A stretch of 64,000 nucleotides of DNA, from positions 372,001-436,000 of the forward strand of contig OZ025781.1 in the NCBI GenBank assembly GCA_964019425.1, written 5' to 3'. Positions 15,658 to 27,507 of this stretch are shown in pieces. The stretch comes from Flectonema sp. DT1601. Its lineage: Eukaryota; Euglenozoa; Diplonemea; Diplonemida; Diplonemidae. Positions within the stretch are counted from its first letter, which is position 1, and the number at the start of each line of letters is the position of its first letter. Below the pieces are notes generated by a model. The model made no database searches. It saw only the letters and a program-made list of their open reading frames with translations, and was not told the DNA's origin. Both the position numbers and the translations under genes were made by a program.

Positions 15658-15818
15658 GTACTACATTCCTATTCAATGGCTCTAAGTTTGTTTGTTTTTT
15701 TTTTTTTTTTACTTTCTTTCTTTTGTTTTTAAAGAACTCCTCTCCTCCCTCCCCCTTGGTTAAACCACACAACAAACTTGACTAAATCACTGCAAATAAT
15801 TTTCAGAATTTGAAAAAG
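15380..15818. other. Spacer with CAA/GTT leader repeat and T runs
   Basis: No gene seen. On the minus strand a CAACAA tract (15380-15417) forms the DUF268 leader. Long T runs occur at 15628-15657 and 15694-15710. Confidence 0.55.
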
Positions 15819-18800
15819 CTAGTATCTCAGAAGAGTTTCAACTGCCTCAAGATTCTTCTTAACTTCCAGTAAGAGAATTAATTCAGATTGTTTACCAGCG
15901 ATGTTACTCTCATGTCTCTCAATAATTTGAGTTATCTGTCTCTGATTCGGTTGGATATGTTGTTTGAGAAGTTGTTTGTTCTTTTCATTACCGTAGATTA
16001 AGTTCCAAACAATTGAAGAAGAAATCCATTTTGACTTTAAACAATAAAATGATGAGTCGGTACTGAGGAGGATTTCAATAAGAAATAACGGAATGCGTTG
16101 ATCGATGCAGAGCATACTTTTGTGAGATGTTTTTGACGACGCTATATTTCGAATTATCATAAGCGTGGTTGCTGAGTCGGTTGAAAACAGTCGTTCACAT
16201 TGAGAAGTTCCCAACAGTACATCCCAAATCACATCTTTTCGTAATACCAGTTCACTCACTACCTTAACTCGACTGATATCAGCTAAAGTCTTCATAAGTG
16301 GTGATAAAATATTATTTTCACTATTCTTTTTTTTAAAAAGATCCCACAACACATCAGACAAATAATCAATAAGTTCACATCTTTTCTTTGCAGGTACCGT
16401 TTCAATTAGTTTCGGTTGTCCACCACAACACGATAAACAACACAATAATTGCTCACAAATCTGATCTCTTTGTCTTGAATATGGCGATACTTGACTTGCT
16501 GACACACACCCAAGTGTGATTAACGAGAAACAAGCAGCTGGAGAATGTGCCAACAGCGGTTTTGATATTTTTGTTGGAGATGCTGGAGTGCCAGTCGCAG
16601 AAATAATATGAACAACGTCCTTAAATAATTGTTGTTGTTCAGGTGAACATCCACACAACAAGAATGATTTACACAAAGACAATACAGAATTTAATTGAGA
16701 CAGCAGTATTTTACCCTGTGTTGAACCACTGAGCATTATTGTCTGAGTATTAGATAATCCTGAGTGAGGATATACCAACAAAACTTCCAATGATTTTCTG
16801 AGAAGGCGACCAAGTCTAGTCATCCATTCAGCCTCCTGCAGATCCTGTAATTCATGAAGCAAGTTCTGCATCAGTCCTAAGATTGCCAACACACTTTGTG
16901 ATTCGATGCTACTATTAGGAAGGTGTGATTGTTCCAAAACTACTAACCAATTATTCATTAGTTTGGGTGATGTTAACACCAACTGTTTTGCTTGATAACT
17001 GTGTGCTAAAATAGCTCCCAAAGCATCCTGCACCATACCAATCTCATAAGAGAATAATCCATCAGATGATTCACATAAAAATTGAAGAGATACCAATGCT
17101 TGTGATAAAGTATTTTGTTTGTTGTTTATGTCAAAGGTTTCTTCTTGTTTGCATACAATAGTTGACCATAATTGTGAATCGATCCTCAGTAGTGATGAGA
17201 CTAACATACATGGAGCTATTCTTGACCTCAGAGGTTCACTTTCAGATGAGATAATGTCGCTGCAATTCCTTAGTAATTTCGATTGATATTCAAAAGTACT
17301 TTTCGCAATCGTTTTTTTATAAAAAATTTCATCTTCGCAGATGTTATTCAAAACCAACAAACAACTCGCAGATATCGATCGTTGAAGAGATTTCATTTCA
17401 CTCAACATCTGCGAAGACAGACCGACAGTAGAGTCACGTGATCGCTGCATAGCAACACCACAAAGAAGGAATTCCAACACAGGAACGTCGGTTTCACACA
17501 AAATGCTAATCAAATTATCCGATAAGTCACCTGTTCCACTAATTACTTGTAAAAGCACACCAAGTTCTCGAATCCATTTAAGACTATTTATGTCAAAATT
17601 TTCTTTTAGAATAGCGATAGCTTTGAACATCACACTATTCCAAGTCGATAATAATGAGTTGCAATCAGGTCGAAGGGGAGATGCGATGGTCGCATTGTTA
17701 GTATTAGAAATAATGGTTCGAATTAACAATATAACTGAAGCTGTATTTATTGAAGTGGTCGAGGCAATGACAGAGAGAAGATTAAAAACTTGATCGAAGA
17801 GACTTTCTTCGATGACTGACTTAGTTGCTTCTACTTCTGGAAGTAGATCTTTATGATTATTATCGCTGTAACTGTTATTGCTGAATAAGTGTTTTATAAC
17901 TTCTGATAAAAACAGAGATGTTTCACTTATGAAATGACCTTCTAACAGCAATGCGATCGCGTCTGTGATAGCAGTTGGATGTTTTATAACAATTGTAGAT
18001 ATCGTTGAAAAGAGTTCTTCCATTCGAACTGTTTCCCTTTTCAAACCGTTATTAGATACAATTGATAATTTATTATAGTATGATGCCGGCCAGTGTTTTC
18101 TTAAACACCAAAGTGAACTGTTCAGTAGCTGATTCGCTGATGTCGAAACATCGCTAAAGAGGTTCAGATAAGCAGATCCCAACACGATAACTTCACAACA
18201 CTGAGTCAGAGTCGTTAGTGGCATTAGGTGACTCGGAGTTTCACTTTGTAAAACGTCATTAAAATTTTCTATAATCCGATAGCAACTCACAATAATATTT
18301 TGCACATCAGACATTGCCTCAGGACTACTTCCATAGCGAGATTCACATCCAACGTGAAGCGTCATTTCCGAACTGTAATTTGAACCCATCAAAACTGCCA
18401 AACAACTTTTAACAACAACACAACTGTTCGAAACTAAAGAGAGCATTAGCTGCCTCCTCACAACGTTCTTTTCTCCAGCGAGGTCAGAGGTGCTGTAAAA
18501 AGCTATTTCCAAAAAGTATAACAACCGACTGCCGACTATTAGCGATAATGCTCTCTGAGAGTATCCATCAGAATGGAGTCTCCTGATGAGTTGAGAAACC
18601 AGTTGTAATATCGCAGCTGCTGGTTCCATATTCGTGCGGGCAAATCCACTTGCTGCAGATGATCTTTGAGAGTATGCCGTATTTTGATCAACTTCACGGG
18701 TATTAAAAAAGTTTTGTAAAAGACTATTCTCTGTAACAGCTGCAATGACTTCGAGAGTATCCTCTGATAAGAAGTTATTATGAGATAGTAGTCGTTGAAG

Positions 18801-20357
18801 CAGCCTGCATACAAATAAAACGATTTTGCAGTCGGAAGGACCTGCCGGAGGAACTGATAAAAAACGACAGACTCCTGAAATAGTTTTCGGAGTAAACGAA
18901 TATTTAACAGCCTCAGATCTAACAACCAACATCACTGTCAATGATGAGATCGCGTCTAAGCAATGAGTTATGCAAGTACTGCTTGCAATGGCTCCAAGAA
19001 TGACTAAAGAATCCGTTTTTAGATAACTTTCAACATTTTCAGTTGACAGAAACATATCTGAACTCATCAGAACAGTCATTCTAGAGACTATTGAAGGGTG
19101 TCGTTGAGCAAGGAGTATTCCATTCTCACTATCAGTGCTGAAATACGTATCAAATAACCTGCTTATAACATCATTATAACCAGGAAAAACATCACCAAGA
19201 TGGTTCATGCCATGTGATTGCAATGCTTCAAGCAAAGAAACCATTGCGAGTATAGAAATAATCGCTGCAGGACAACAGATGTCAGTAGTTACTTCATCAG
19301 AATTAGAATTTAAAATATCAATCACGGCTGTTTCTATGTTACTGATAAAAGTATTTAGGTATTGAGATGTGTCTTTTAATTGTTTCAGGTTGGAGATACT
19401 TAGAAACTGAGACGACTTAATCAACAACTCAAGGGCGTGAACTCTAACATAACCTTCAAGAAACACAACAGAATTAGACAACGATAAATACAATAAAATC
19501 CCTAATGAACTCGAGATTGACGGGAAAGGATCGTCACTACTACTGCACTTGTGACTGCCGATGGCGTCGCTATTAATAACGATTGACATTATCGATAGTG
19601 ATGTGTCGATAATCTCAATGTCGATACTCGAAACAGGGATGGCTGATGGTTGCATTCTCCTACTCAATATCGGTAATTGATCACATAATTCAACTAAAAC
19701 ACTTCCCTCAGTTATCCAAGTCGAAATTGACGTTTCGTATAGCATGTGACTTCGGACAGTCTTGCATCCGTATAAACACAGTTCGGGATTGGTGTGTCCT
19801 ATCTGAGCTCTGAATTCTGAAAAAAACGAATCTGATGTAGCAGGTCGGCGATGTCTCACTCGATCTTTCAATCGAAGTTTCAATTCTTCTGAACGACGAG
19901 TCGCTTCTCTTTCCGCTGCAGCAGTAGCCGCAGCACTGCTGGCTGTCAGTTCTTCATTATAGATTGTAGTCCCAGTCGATGCTTTGACGTTTATTAAATT
20001 TGAAATAATTCCACTTATTGCAGGCTGTTGCGTCGCCTTAGCATACAGTTTAAAATCTTCAACAATCTGAACACCTCCCTCTCTTATTAAAATTCTGACA
20101 GATTCCTCTCTGCTACTGAGTTCAAGTAGCAGTTGTAAGGTTTGGTTTGTTGACTCGGTTGGATTCTTTTTAGTTTCTGAATGACTAAGAAAGTACAACA
20201 ATGAAGATACTATTTCAGATGATCCCCCGATCACGTCTTTGTCAACTATCCCAAACCTCCACTTGCTGCAAATATTTTCAACCGCTCGGGTTCGAATCTC
20301 CGACTCGTCACTTTTCATCTGTCGAGCGAACTGCTGCAATGTTACCGTGTTAAGCAT
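15819..20357 (-). CDS. RTTN: Rotatin-like armadillo/HEAT protein
   Basis: Uninterrupted 1512-residue ORF made almost wholly of leucine-rich alpha-helical repeats. The N-terminus (EIRTRAVENICSKWRFGIVD, then LLYFLSH...LQLLLELSSREESVRILIREGG) resembles the rotatin N-terminal armadillo-like domain (IRVRALQNILCK-type opening). The C-terminal part (IVWNLIYGNEKNKQLLKQH) has the same kind of repeat. Rotatin (Ana3 in flies) is needed for centriole elongation and ciliogenesis, so the host is probably ciliated. Animal rotatins are about 2000-2200 residues, so this one is shorter, with the difference likely internal. TTATTTATTTTCAG ends 28 bp before the ATG and looks like a splice acceptor. The assignment rests on the N-terminal pattern. 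A generic HEAT protein is the alternative. Confidence 0.55.
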   Translation of the reverse strand: MLNTVTLQQFARQMKSDESEIRTRAVENICSKWRFGIVDKDVIGGSSEIVSSLLYFLSHSETKKNPTESTNQTLQLLLELSSREESVRILIREGGVQIVEDFKLYAKATQQPAISGIISNLINVKASTGTTIYNEELTASSAAATAAAEREATRRSEELKLRLKDRVRHRRPATSDSFFSEFRAQIGHTNPELCLYGCKTVRSHMLYETSISTWITEGSVLVELCDQLPILSRRMQPSAIPVSSIDIEIIDTSLSIMSIVINSDAIGSHKCSSSDDPFPSISSSLGILLYLSLSNSVVFLEGYVRVHALELLIKSSQFLSISNLKQLKDTSQYLNTFISNIETAVIDILNSNSDEVTTDICCPAAIISILAMVSLLEALQSHGMNHLGDVFPGYNDVISRLFDTYFSTDSENGILLAQRHPSIVSRMTVLMSSDMFLSTENVESYLKTDSLVILGAIASSTCITHCLDAISSLTVMLVVRSEAVKYSFTPKTISGVCRFLSVPPAGPSDCKIVLFVCRLLQRLLSHNNFLSEDTLEVIAAVTENSLLQNFFNTREVDQNTAYSQRSSAASGFARTNMEPAAAILQLVSQLIRRLHSDGYSQRALSLIVGSRLLYFLEIAFYSTSDLAGEKNVVRRQLMLSLVSNSCVVVKSCLAVLMGSNYSSEMTLHVGCESRYGSSPEAMSDVQNIIVSCYRIIENFNDVLQSETPSHLMPLTTLTQCCEVIVLGSAYLNLFSDVSTSANQLLNSSLWCLRKHWPASYYNKLSIVSNNGLKRETVRMEELFSTISTIVIKHPTAITDAIALLLEGHFISETSLFLSEVIKHLFSNNSYSDNNHKDLLPEVEATKSVIEESLFDQVFNLLSVIASTTSINTASVILLIRTIISNTNNATIASPLRPDCNSLLSTWNSVMFKAIAILKENFDINSLKWIRELGVLLQVISGTGDLSDNLISILCETDVPVLEFLLCGVAMQRSRDSTVGLSSQMLSEMKSLQRSISASCLLVLNNICEDEIFYKKTIAKSTFEYQSKLLRNCSDIISSESEPLRSRIAPCMLVSSLLRIDSQLWSTIVCKQEETFDINNKQNTLSQALVSLQFLCESSDGLFSYEIGMVQDALGAILAHSYQAKQLVLTSPKLMNNWLVVLEQSHLPNSSIESQSVLAILGLMQNLLHELQDLQEAEWMTRLGRLLRKSLEVLLVYPHSGLSNTQTIMLSGSTQGKILLSQLNSVLSLCKSFLLCGCSPEQQQLFKDVVHIISATGTPASPTKISKPLLAHSPAACFSLITLGCVSASQVSPYSRQRDQICEQLLCCLSCCGGQPKLIETVPAKKRCELIDYLSDVLWDLFKKKNSENNILSPLMKTLADISRVKVVSELVLRKDVIWDVLLGTSQCERLFSTDSATTLMIIRNIASSKTSHKSMLCIDQRIPLFLIEILLSTDSSFYCLKSKWISSSIVWNLIYGNEKNKQLLKQHIQPNQRQITQIIERHESNIAGKQSELILLLEVKKNLEAVETLLRY

Positions 20358-20627
20358 TGCTGATTTGGGATCCCACCCCTCCCCCTGAAAATAAATAAAA
20401 TAAAATTATCTTTTAATAACGTCCTTGTATGTTATGACATTGGATGGTGTGCGGTGAGGGATCATTTGGTAAATAGCTGCAAGAAAAGTTAATTATTACA
20501 TTCTATAGTTAACGATTGAATAGGTCTACACATACAAACACTTACGTTTCCCGGAAGGCCTGAGCGGCCGGGTCAGTAAATGCTGCTAATTTTTGTTCTT
20601 GTGGTTCTTTTTTTTTTTTTTTTTTCG

Positions 20628-20667
<40 letters not shown>

Positions 20668-20827
20668 GGTAGTCACAAAAAAAAAACCGCTCTGAGAAAA
20701 ACGGCCCCGTTTTTTTTTTTTTGATAAAAACTTCACCTCCCCCCCCGCCGCATATCAAAGCGTCGAAATTGTGATGACAGAAAAAAACAAATAGAGACCT
20801 GGACACACAACAATTTTTCTCATGCTC
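20358..20827. other. Spacer with (GTT)n microsatellite
   Basis: No gene seen. It holds a trinucleotide GTT run at about 20625-20667, T/A homopolymers, and a GC-rich palindromic patch (GGCCTGAGCGGCC, 20556-20568) that stands out in the AT-rich background. Confidence 0.6.
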
Positions 20828-23800
20828 TTAGTGGAAAATCGCAGTTGGAACACACGCATCCACCGGAGCAACACGAGATTTTTCATCCATTCCAATGTAA
20901 CGAACGTAATGTAGTACCTGTTCCCACTCGTCTGGTTCCAATATGTCATTTAATCTGCTCATCGTTTTTAAATTTTGTTTTCTATTTTTTCTAGCCGTCG
21001 TGTATATAAAATGAAGCATCTCTATGTAATCACGTCTTTCAATAAGTCTCTCAACTGCAATGATTCGATGAGGGAGAACTTTCTTTCGAGATGACATGGA
21101 ATTACCGAACAATAAATTATGAAGGGGTCGCATTACACAAGGAATGAGATCTCCAATATGACTACCAGGATGCGATATTATAACGCAATTAGAAATAGAA
21201 GATTCACAATATGATTTTTTTTCAGGTCCGAGTATTGGTGTGGATAGAGAATCGAATATTTCTGACTTTGAGAGACACACATCTTCCAAATTCACAAGAT
21301 TTCGTAAAGTCAGAGCTGTTGCTGTATTCGTAAGCCAATCAAGCTGGAGCTCATCTTCCCTCCACCAAGCTCCTTCTTCACTCAGATCATCAATGCCTTC
21401 ATTGTGAAGAAGTTCAAATCCTGCTTTTCGTTTCGAACTTTTCCAAACATCATTTAGTGAAGCTTGTTTTGATATTCCAGCACAACGTGATAGTAGCTGT
21501 TTGTTGAAAAATGTTTTGTTAGATGGAAGAGGTTTGGTGTGTCTGATTGCTTCTAACCAAGCATCAGTAAATGATAAATGGTATCGTATACTAACTCTTG
21601 GGGTTCTGCTATCCTCAGTAAGTATTGAATCATTCAACTGGACCGTATCAGGAAATAGTATCACTGACTCCTGAGTACTCTGCTCAGGTGTTGCCATTAT
21701 GTTAGTCTCCGAAGAATCAGTACTCACTTCGTCTAACAACTTGGATAAACGACATTTGTGTGTTTCTTTCTGTTTAGTCTTTTTCATTGGAGAATCCACG
21801 TCAACAGCAACAGGAGGAGGTCGATATACTACAGAAGGGTAGCAGTCAGTTGCTTTCTTAATGAGTCTCAAGTAGTTGTGAAATATCATTTCAGTTCCAA
21901 ACGACTCACCGGTGTTGGTTAGACTAGTCGATCCATGAAGAAAACTATTTCCCGATTTCGTTCCAAATCCGAGTAAATACTGTCCTAAAGAACTACATCC
22001 AAGTGGTAGTGCCCCAAGTGAAGCTGCTGCCATCTGATTTTTTTTTTTTTTTTTTTCTGCTTATGAATCCATAAAAAAGGGAGATTATGCCTAAAAAAAA
22101 ACACACCGCAGCCTCTGTAGCATTCACAGGAATATACTCCTGCCCAGTAGCGAGGGACAGTATTGCGGGATTGGCTGTTCCCTGTAACCAAAGCTGTTTT
22201 TTGGTTTGTTGTTGTTTTATGAGTCCTTCAAAATAGGAATCAACAAAAACACTAAAGAGAATAGTAATAAACAAACCTGACAGGTGTTTATCGCTGCCCT
22301 GATGTCTGTGGCGTAGGTCAGGATAAGTGATTCAGCCATTTTAGGGGAAATTAGAAATCCCTCCGCCAGTAAAATAGTTTGCAAGATAAGAGAAGTACCA
22401 AGACCGACGGAGTGAGTACCAAAAGCATCCCTATTCGGAATAGTTCCAGGCCATTGGGTAGTTGAAATCGGAGGTACAGTTCCGATGTTATTAAGAGCTG
22501 GGGGATCAGTGCAGTCGTTGTCAAACCAAATCTCACGGCATCTCAAATCTCTTATCGAAGGAGTGAGTGATTTGCAAGTTAAAACTATCGGACACTTCGC
22601 CTCCGCAACTAATGTTTTGATGCCGCTTATGAACGAACCCTCGTCGGGGAACACTACGTCAGCTCCTTCAAATAATATTAAAACTCCTTCCTTTGATTCC
22701 TTCTCATCAGATAGCTGACTATCCTTTCCATTTCTTTCAAGTAACGGTCGCTGTTGTGGTTGAGGAGGTTCGATGTCTTCGTCGGCAACTACTTCAGATT
22801 GTTCAGGTTCGTCATCTTTTTGTTCTCTCTTCACTCTCTGGCTGACACTAAAGAACGAAGAGATGTCTAGTTGTCGCTTTTGTTTCAATCTGGCGCTGTC
22901 TTTGTTTGGTGTTGAGGAGGCTGTTTTCCCCTTCCTCCGTTTTAGCTGTGGAGTTGCCCTTTTTGAAGAGGGGGAACGAGGAGGAGAGCGAGTGGGAGAT
23001 CTAAGCGGAGACGGGCTTCGAACTTGTCGTTTTTGCTGTTTCGGCTTCGAGGCGCCAACGTAACGAGAAGTGGTAGCATCACGCACCTCACGGAATAATG
23101 TTTCCTTCGTGCGTTTACGATTCGCAGATATTTCGAGAACTTGGAAACCAAGTTCCGCAGCTGCAGCGTATATTGCTGAAGTCTTGCCAATACCAGCTGA
23201 ACCGCAGACGACGAGACCTCCTTCGAAGAGGTCTGCATCGTAGTCAGATTCTTCCTCTTCGTCTCCGCAATCACTTTCACTGATGTTGTCTCTGTAACTG
23301 TCTTGAATTAGTTTATCTTGTCGTTTACGTGCAGCTTCTGTGAAACCCGCTCCCGGTCTCCCTCGTCGTTTTGTTTTTGGTTTGAATTTTAAATATCTCC
23401 TTCCGACTTTTTGAATAGTCAAGGATGCATTAAATATGACATCAACAGTTTTATAACAAACCACAGCTGACAGTACTACGAGTGCTTGTGACAATGTTGA
23501 CACTGCAGATCGAAAACGGATTCCTTCACCAGGAAAGAGTTTCGACCTCCACCCTTGTAACCACTGTCTGACATCCGTAACTGGTGGTTGTGTTGCGACT
23601 ACTTGACATGGTGATACAGATTCTGATGTAGTTGTGGGTGAGTAGAATGCAGTCCAAGGAATATTTTGATTTCCACTACAGGGATTCGAACCCTCGCTCC
23701 CTTCGTAGTACACTCCAAGACGACGAAGAAGACAATTCGCGTAAGTCCTTTTTAATAATTCCGTCGCAGCCATTCTTCCATTTGATCCACTCTTGAATGT

Positions 23801-24790
23801 CGTTCCTAATCCACCGGCAGCACCGATGTTTGCAGATTCGATTATTTTCTCCAACTGTTGTGTAGTTTTGGTCGACTTTATGTGATCGCGAACAACACTA
23901 ATTCGATGAGATCGACTCGACTTTTTAAGTTTGAGGATCGCTTCCATTTCACGAGAGTCATCTCTATCAGGTTGTGAATAACGTAAATACTCAATTTGGG
24001 TATTCCTCTGCGTCTGTTGTGTTGGTAATTGACCTCTTGCTGAGGCGTTTAATGGAAGAAGAGGATTTTCTGACGAATCCGTTGATTTTTTACTGAAGAT
24101 CTTCCTTTCTAATTGTGAAACAATCGCGTCGTCCTCCGAATCAGTGTCCGTAATATTTCTAATTTCAACCCGTCGCTGTTGTCCAAATGTTATTTGGTCG
24201 ATGTCTATGGATGGTGTGATGTCAGGTGACGGAACAGACGGTTTTTTTTGTTTTTTTTCAAATTGTCTTCTGTAAGAGTTAACCAAAAGCAACGCTTCCA
24301 AGTCACTGCCGACGGCCTTGGGTGATTGCGCATCATCTTCGAAGTCGTTTTTTTGACGTTCACGTTTTCGTTGGTCTTCAACCACAAGTGTTCTGTAGTT
24401 AACTTTAAACATACTGCTACAGTTATCAGTTGTTACTTCGATACCTTGTCGGAGAGGTTTCGCTTTATTATTCAACTCAAGTTTAACAGGTTGAGGACTC
24501 GGAACTGGTGAGACTTCGCTGTCACTCTCACTCAGAGAGATCATTTTTCTTTTTGCAGAACTTGAAGCCTTTTTAGTAGGTTTTTTCCTCTTTGTCTGTG
24601 CCTCCACACGCTGCTGTGTCGCCATCCCATCCTTTGTAAACATCGGATGAAGTTTTTTCCCTCCTCCTCCAACAACATCGTCTGAGTCATCGTCGTCACT
24701 TTTTTGACTCTTTTTTTGGTTCTTCAGTATTGCCTTTATTGATGGCTGGTTGGATTTTGTGGAAACAATCTTCCCCCTCTTTGGAGGCAT
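20828..24790 (-). CDS. ATAD5: ATAD5/Elg1-like RFC-like AAA+ ATPase, 3 exons
   Basis: Exons are 24790-22277, 22193-22107 and 22033-20828, with phase-0 introns of 83 and 73 bp, giving 1268 residues. The N-terminus is disordered, charged and nuclear-like (MPPKRGKIVSTKSNQPSIKA). Walker A is GSAGIGKT near residue 527, followed by AIYAAAAELGFQVLEISAN, as in clamp unloaders. After a long Lys/Arg/Ser insert, the Walker B region reads VLILFEGADVVFPDEGSF near residue 702, then PIVLTCKSL. This order matches ATAD5, which unloads PCNA from replicated DNA and restrains genome instability. FEGAD replaces the usual FEDVD/FEEVD, a substitution beside the catalytic Glu. Exon 2 encodes LWLQGTANPAILSLATG. CTGCAG lies 10 bp before the ATG. 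Confidence 0.85.
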
Positions 24791-25124
24791 GTTGTCCCCC
24801 TGCAGACGGTAGACCTGTTGAGTGATAAATCGTTATGTTGCTATTATTATTATTTTATTTCCTTTTTATTCCCACCACTGGAATTCAGCTCAGCATCCGA
24901 TTCAAGTTGAAATACGTGTGAGCTGGAGGGAAATAATAAAATTAAGACAAGACTTTAATTTAACAGTTTTAAAATTTAAAAAAAAAAAAATTAAAAAAAG
25001 CGGCGAAATGAGGTACGACGCATAGAAAGTCTTCAACTTGAATAAAGGAAGTGGAATGTTGGGAGGATAACGAACAAATGTTTTTTTTTTTTTCTAAAAA
25101 AAAAATAAGAATAAGTCTTCTCGT
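24791..25124. other. Spacer between CaMK and ATAD5 genes
   Basis: Carries only the probable 3' UTR of the kinase and the ATAD5 leader. There are A runs near 24977 and T runs near 25081. No gene seen. Confidence 0.55.
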
Positions 25125-26306
25125 TTAAGTCTTGGAACGTTTTATTGGTTCTTCTAATTTCTCTAGGGACTCTCCGCGAATTCGCTTACAAATATTTGCT
25201 AAACGACGAGTTGCAGCAACACTTAGAATAGCTGTTTTGAACTTTTCTCGTACTCTGAACTTTCGAACGTGAATTTTTGATTCGTTAAGTGACTGAGAAG
25301 ACTTCAGCTCAGCCATGAAATCTGGTGACAACCATTCATGTTGAACAGCTGCGTCAGCTGTCATTCTGTCGTCAGGATCTTTTTGAAATAATTGTTTTAC
25401 AAAATTACGACAATTATCAGAAACTCTACTCCAAAGAAACGTCGGTTCAAATATCAATTCTTTCTCACGAATCTCTTTAAATAATTCGCTGCTGTTACGA
25501 CCATTGAAAGGCATCTTACCCGCAATTAAAATATAAAGTAATAGACCAAGACCCCACATGTCGACTTCTTTACCATATGGACGGCTGGATACAACTTCAG
25601 GGGCCATGTAGCGCGGGGTTCCAGCCATTCCGAGGAATGGTCGTTTGGAACCGCGAGACCAACCTGCGATACCGAAATCTATTATTGTCGCAGAGCCGAG
25701 TAGTTGCACCTCTTCACCGGATGATACCTTCAGTACGATGTTTTCAGGTTTGAGATCCCTGTGAACCACACCTCTCGAATGAAAATATTTCACAGCGTAT
25801 GTTAAATTTCTTATCAGAGTCGCTGCTACGAATTCAGAATAATTTTGAAAACCAGTAACCTTCTCCAACAGAGGTCCCCCCGGTAGGTATTCAGTTATGA
25901 TATGAAAACAACTATTTGATGTAAAAATATTATCAAGAGAGAGTACTCCAGGATGTCTTAAGTGTGAAAGAATAGTAACTTCTTGTTTCACGAGATTCAT
26001 TGCTCTGTTTCCAGCTCTTTCAGTGTCAATTGTCTTCGCTGCGAATATTAGTTTTGATTTTCTATCGATTACTTTTGTTACAGTTGCGAAGGTACCCCTT
26101 CCAATTTCATCACCAATTTGGTATCTGCTTCCTAAGTCTTGCAGTTCTACAATACTACTTAATACTTTACTCTCAAGCCTTGAGATGTAATCAAAATCTA
26201 TATCTTGTCCTTCACAGTCATCAGCAATAAGAGTTGCTTCGTATTCACTCTCACCACTTATTCTAGTTTGAAGCATTGTCTCATCTGTGACAGTACTATC
26301 CGACAT
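25125..26306 (-). CDS. CaMK-type Ser/Thr protein kinase
   Basis: Single exon, 393 residues. Kinase domain about 62-324: glycine loop IGRGTFATV, Lys91 in FAAK, catalytic loop HRDLKPEN (Asp184), DFG Asp210 (IIDFGIAGW), GTPRYMAPE activation-segment end, and DMWGLGLLLYILIAGKMPF. All catalytic residues are present, so it should be active. The C-terminal segment after HEWLS (KFRVREKFKTAILSVAATRR) is basic and amphipathic and resembles the autoinhibitory calmodulin-binding helix of CaMKs (compare FNARRKLKGAI). Ca2+/calmodulin control is therefore inferred. The acidic N-terminus of 60 residues is unique. CTCTCACAG ends 16 bp before ATG. A Chk2 or DAPK relative is possible, but no FHA domain is seen. 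Confidence 0.85.
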   Translation of the reverse strand: MSDSTVTDETMLQTRISGESEYEATLIADDCEGQDIDFDYISRLESKVLSSIVELQDLGSRYQIGDEIGRGTFATVTKVIDRKSKLIFAAKTIDTERAGNRAMNLVKQEVTILSHLRHPGVLSLDNIFTSNSCFHIITEYLPGGPLLEKVTGFQNYSEFVAATLIRNLTYAVKYFHSRGVVHRDLKPENIVLKVSSGEEVQLLGSATIIDFGIAGWSRGSKRPFLGMAGTPRYMAPEVVSSRPYGKEVDMWGLGLLLYILIAGKMPFNGRNSSELFKEIREKELIFEPTFLWSRVSDNCRNFVKQLFQKDPDDRMTADAAVQHEWLSPDFMAELKSSQSLNESKIHVRKFRVREKFKTAILSVAATRRLANICKRIRGESLEKLEEPIKRSKT

Positions 26307-26651
26307 GTTGTTGGATATCTTCTGTGAGAGTGAACATCACATAATTGATTCTACTCACGTTAGCTATCAACATTCTTGTAACCACTCGCAGTATCATATC
26401 CGTCATGTTAGCTGTGAGATTCTTTTTAGACAATCACCAGCAACATATATAAATATAAATACCAAAACAGTAAGTGTAATTCCTTACTGACTATTAAAGT
26501 CTACTCACCGTAGTAGACGTCGGGACGGTGTTGTTGTCGACGTGTCGGTTGATCAAAAACACTCAAAAAAAAAAAAAAAGAAAGAAAAGGACAAGAGTGT
26601 GTTCACAAGGATAGCAGCTTCAGTAGACTGAAGGGAAGGAATAAGTTGTTA
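26307..26651. other. Spacer between CoA kinase and CaMK genes
   Basis: No gene seen. The minus-strand sequence just before the CaMK start contains CTCTCACAG (AG at 26322-26323). An A run lies near 26563-26579. Confidence 0.5.
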
Positions 26652-27350
26652 TCACCAAACGGATAATATCAATTTAGAAATAAGAAACAAACTCCCAGTA
26701 CAAGTTGCGGTCACTATGATTGCGAATATCCTAATTGGGGATAGAAACTTTCCATTGTTTCGAATTGTCGAAATAATCTTTCTAAGATTCGAAGCTGTGG
26801 TTGACATATCAGAATTATTATCGCAAACGTACGTTGCGAGAGAACAACGAGCTTCACGAGACATCTGAGAGTTAACCCTACTGAGAGCTTGTTCCTTTGA
26901 GTATTCATTACGAGACATTAAACGAGACAACTGCTCTTCTGAAGTCACGTCAATAACGACAGTGGATTCACAAAAATAGGCGAAAACTTTTGTCTCAAAC
27001 AACAAAGGAATGTCTAGAATCAGTAGTTCAGTCCCCTTTAAATAATTCGTAAGAACCTGTTTACATATTTCTATGAATATTGGCATGTTTGTGTATCCCA
27101 TAAGTCTCTTCCTCTTAGTGTTATCATTGAAAACAATCTCACCTAATTTATCTCTGTCTATCCCACCGTCAGATCCGACAATATCATTTCCAAAGTCTCG
27201 TATAATGTTATTACTGCAGGATGTTCCTTTTGACATTACTTTGTGAGATGCTGCATCTGCGTCAACTATCACAGCACCTTCCTCTGCAAAGATTCTCGAA
27301 GCAGTAGTTTTACCACAAGCGATCCCACCAGTCAACCCAACTATCTTCAT
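26652..27350 (-). CDS. DCAKD: Dephospho-CoA kinase with C-terminal membrane anchor
   Basis: Single exon, 232 residues. It catalyses the last step of coenzyme A synthesis, ATP-dependent phosphorylation of dephospho-CoA. The P-loop is GLTGGIACGKTT at residues 5-16, followed by VIVDAD with the conserved Asp, then LLILDIPLLFE and VVIDV, all typical of CoaE. RLMSRNEYSKEQALSRVNSQM is the lid region. The last about 25 residues (IIVTATCTGSLFLISKLILS) form a hydrophobic tail, as in the animal DCAKD-type enzymes, which fits an outer mitochondrial or ER membrane anchor. The gene starts 157 bp after the CDK-like gene stops. A CTTCCCTCAG sequence lies 54 bp upstream of the ATG, before a long A run. Confidence 0.93.
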   Translation of the reverse strand: MKIVGLTGGIACGKTTASRIFAEEGAVIVDADAASHKVMSKGTSCSNNIIRDFGNDIVGSDGGIDRDKLGEIVFNDNTKRKRLMGYTNMPIFIEICKQVLTNYLKGTELLILDIPLLFETKVFAYFCESTVVIDVTSEEQLSRLMSRNEYSKEQALSRVNSQMSREARCSLATYVCDNNSDMSTTASNLRKIISTIRNNGKFLSPIRIFAIIVTATCTGSLFLISKLILSVW

Positions 27351-27507
27351 TTTAAATAAAAACGAGTTGTGTGTGTGTTTTTTTTTTTTTTTTTTTTTTT
27401 TTCCTGAGGGAAGTTTTAAAACATAATTAAATGCATTAGATTATTACTTAAAAAAAACACAAATAAAAACGTTGCGTACAATACCAGTCAGACGGTCAAC
27501 GCCTGGG